Shown piece by piece: positions 6,450 through 7,811 of a stretch of 7,811 nucleotides of DNA (position 1 is the stretch's first letter; the number at the start of each line of letters is the position of its first letter). The position numbers were made by a program, and so were the translations under genes. The notes below the pieces were generated by a model, which did no database searches, was not told where the DNA came from, and was given only the letters and a program-made list of their open reading frames with translations. The DNA is from Thermoflexales bacterium (GTDB taxonomy: Bacteria; Chloroflexota; Anaerolineae; J036; Brachytrichaceae). Location: positions 1 through 7,811 of the forward strand of contig JAGOCU010000008.1 in NCBI GenBank assembly GCA_017998555.1, given 5' to 3'.

Positions 6450-6477
6450 ATTGTAATCCCGCGGATGTCAGCGTCAA
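6450..6477 (-). promoter_or_regulatory. Housekeeping-sigma-type promoter for the importer genes
   Basis: Reading on the minus strand, TTGACG (6477-6472) is followed by a 16-base spacer and TACAAT (6455-6450), each hexamer differing from the sigma-70/SigA consensus by one base. Transcription would start near 6443, giving a leader of about 75 bases before the ATG at 6367. It lies between the lysA stop and the binding-protein gene. Confidence 0.7.
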
Positions 6478-6495
6478 CTCGAAAACAGCCTGAAA

Positions 6496-7704
6496 TCACT
6501 CGCCGGCCATCAATTGTTCGAGCGTTTCACGCGGCCGGATGATTCGGCAGGTCGCGCCATCCACCAGCACTTCGGGCGCGCGCGGGCGCGTGTTGTAGTT
6601 TGACGCCATGCTCATCCCATACGCGCCGGCGTGCCCGAATGCAATCAACGCCCCGCGCTCCAGCATCGGCAACTCGGCCTCATGGGCGAGGAAGTCGCCT
6701 GACTCGCACACCGGTCCAACCAGTTCGTATAGCAACGAGTTCCCCGGCGGCTTGGCGCCAACAAGCGTGGGCTGATGGCGCGCGCCATAGAGCGCCGGTC
6801 GGATGAGGTCGTTCATCGCCGCATCGACGACGGCGTAATTCACGCCCCCATTGTTTTTTGTATACAAAACGCGGGTGAGCAGCAGCCCGGCGTCGGCGAC
6901 GATGTAGCGCCCTGGCTCGAGGTGAAGCTCAAGTCCCGCAGCTTTGATCAGCGGCAGAATTGCGGCGGCAATCTCGCCCAGCGGCGCCGCAATTTGGTCG
7001 GCGGTATACGCGACTCCAAAGCCCCCGCCCATGTCCAGGGTGTTGATGGCCACCCCCAACGCCCGAAACTCAGCGATCAGGGCAAGCGCGATTTGCACCG
7101 CCGCCACATACGGTTCGGGTTCGGTCACCATCGACCCAATATGAAAATGAACGCCCTCGATGCTCACGCCCGGGAAGTCGGCGTGGCGCCGGGCGATGTC
7201 CAGGGCGGTCTCGCGCTCGATGCCGAACTTGTTGCTGGCCTTACCCGTCGTCATATAGCGGTGGGTGTGCGCGTCGACACCGGGATTGATCCGCAGGGCG
7301 ACCCGCTGCGTGCGGCCCATTGCGGATGCCAGTTCGCTCAGCACACCGAGTTCCTGCGCGCTCTCAACGTTGATCCAGCCGATCCCGGCCTCCAGCGCGG
7401 CCGTGAGTTCGGCATCGGTCTTGCCGACCCCGGCAAAGACGATGGTCTCGGGCGCGGCTCCCGCCCGCAGCGCGCGCTGCATTTCCCCGGCGCTCACCAC
7501 ATCAAAGCCGGCCCCGAGTTCGCGCAGCAGGCGCAGCACGCTCAGATTGCCATTCGCCTTGACCGCAAAGCAAATCAACGGCGGCCTGTCACTTGAAAAG
7601 GCGCCGGAGATCGCCCGGTAGTTTTCGCGGATGCGTTCCGCGTCATAGACATAGCACGGTGTGCCGATATCGCGGGCGATGTGGTCGAGCTGTTCCTGAT
7701 TCAT
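6496..7704 (-). CDS. lysA: Diaminopimelate decarboxylase
   Basis: A 402-residue PLP enzyme of fold type III that converts meso-diaminopimelate to L-lysine and CO2, the last step of lysine synthesis, in the cytoplasm. The PLP lysine is K49 in CFAVKAN. HFHIGS (186-191), GGGFG (226-230) and EPGR (263-266) make up the cofactor phosphate and barrel motifs. The C-terminal domain carries the active-site CESGD (C333-D337), contributed across the dimer interface in this family. CESGD favours diaminopimelate decarboxylase over ornithine/arginine or carboxynorspermidine decarboxylases. The ATG at 7704 gives MNQEQLDHIARDIGTPCYVYD, the normal family N-terminus, and overlaps the previous stop as ATGA. The frame also stays open upstream to 7806, but that Gln/His-rich stretch is the coding region of the preceding gene in another frame. 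No Shine-Dalgarno is seen, in line with translational coupling. No other lysine-pathway gene is present. Confidence 0.95.
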   Translation of the reverse strand: MNQEQLDHIARDIGTPCYVYDAERIRENYRAISGAFSSDRPPLICFAVKANGNLSVLRLLRELGAGFDVVSAGEMQRALRAGAAPETIVFAGVGKTDAELTAALEAGIGWINVESAQELGVLSELASAMGRTQRVALRINPGVDAHTHRYMTTGKASNKFGIERETALDIARRHADFPGVSIEGVHFHIGSMVTEPEPYVAAVQIALALIAEFRALGVAINTLDMGGGFGVAYTADQIAAPLGEIAAAILPLIKAAGLELHLEPGRYIVADAGLLLTRVLYTKNNGGVNYAVVDAAMNDLIRPALYGARHQPTLVGAKPPGNSLLYELVGPVCESGDFLAHEAELPMLERGALIAFGHAGAYGMSMASNYNTRPRAPEVLVDGATCRIIRPRETLEQLMAGE

Positions 7705-7811
7705 GATTTTTGAAAGACAACCACCCGGTTGGTGTTGGTCCCGCGGGTGTTGTTGCTGACGCCCCAGATGTTGGACGTCTTTGTAAAACGTTGGGTGTTG
7801 ATCCAAATCCC
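7701..7811 (-). CDS. C-terminal end of an unidentified protein upstream of lysA (partial)
   Basis: Thirty-six codons and a TGA stop are present; the start lies beyond the right edge. The tail reads GIWINTQRFTKTSNIWGV, followed by an Asn/Thr-rich stretch and then RVVVFQKS. It is hydrophilic with a last beta-like strand and no recognisable motif, so I cannot name it. Its stop overlaps the lysA ATG by 4 bases, the main reason for believing this frame. The alternative frame that continues into lysA has a low-complexity Gln/His composition unlike any LysA N-terminus. The ATGA overlap implies co-transcription with lysA. Confidence 0.55.
   Translation of the reverse strand, partial: GIWINTQRFTKTSNIWGVSNNTRGTNTNRVVVFQKS

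Noticed and set aside
6775..7596. Plus-strand open frame of 273 codons opposite lysA
   Set aside because: lysA has every active-site motif in the minus strand; the opposite frame has no independent support.

Overview
The window is high-GC bacterial DNA. Six genes and the end of a seventh can be supported, all read from the minus strand. In transcription order (right to left) they are: the end of an unidentified gene (7811-7701), diaminopimelate decarboxylase lysA (7704-6496), a three-gene carbohydrate-type ABC importer (binding lipoprotein 6367-4973, permeases 4808-3900 and 3903-2962), a cytochrome P450 (2826-1606), and a divergent GroEL/Cpn60-like chaperonin that runs off the left edge (1478 to <1). 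The binding protein has a twin-arginine plus lipobox signal. Together with the large intergenic hairpins and the degenerate Cpn60 paralogue, this suggests a Chloroflexota-like lineage. That assignment is an inference from general features and is held with low confidence.

Right part (6368-7811): lysA overlaps the preceding gene by 4 bases (ATGA), so the two are probably co-transcribed. Between lysA and the binding-protein gene lies the only convincing promoter in the window: TTGACG-16-TACAAT, followed by an imperfect dyad over the expected transcription start and then an AGGAG ribosome binding site. The importer therefore looks like a separately regulated unit.

Middle part (2962-6367): the importer has a binding protein and two permeases of the MalF/MalG (CUT1) type but no ATPase gene, so an ATPase encoded elsewhere is probably used. 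The permease genes overlap by 4 bases. Binding protein and permeases are separated by two tandem hairpins, an arrangement that often lowers permease expression relative to the binding protein.

Left part (1-2961): an intact class I-type P450 with no redox partner beside it, then the Cpn60-like gene, in which the residue aligned with the catalytic Asp398 of GroEL is lysine. Neither has an evident link to sugar uptake.

The most notable non-coding feature is a set of long hairpins, one in each gap from the binding-protein gene leftward where genes do not overlap. Two of them share an almost identical GC-rich tip while their arms are unrelated in sequence yet still self-complementary. Every gap between genes is shorter than 300 bases.
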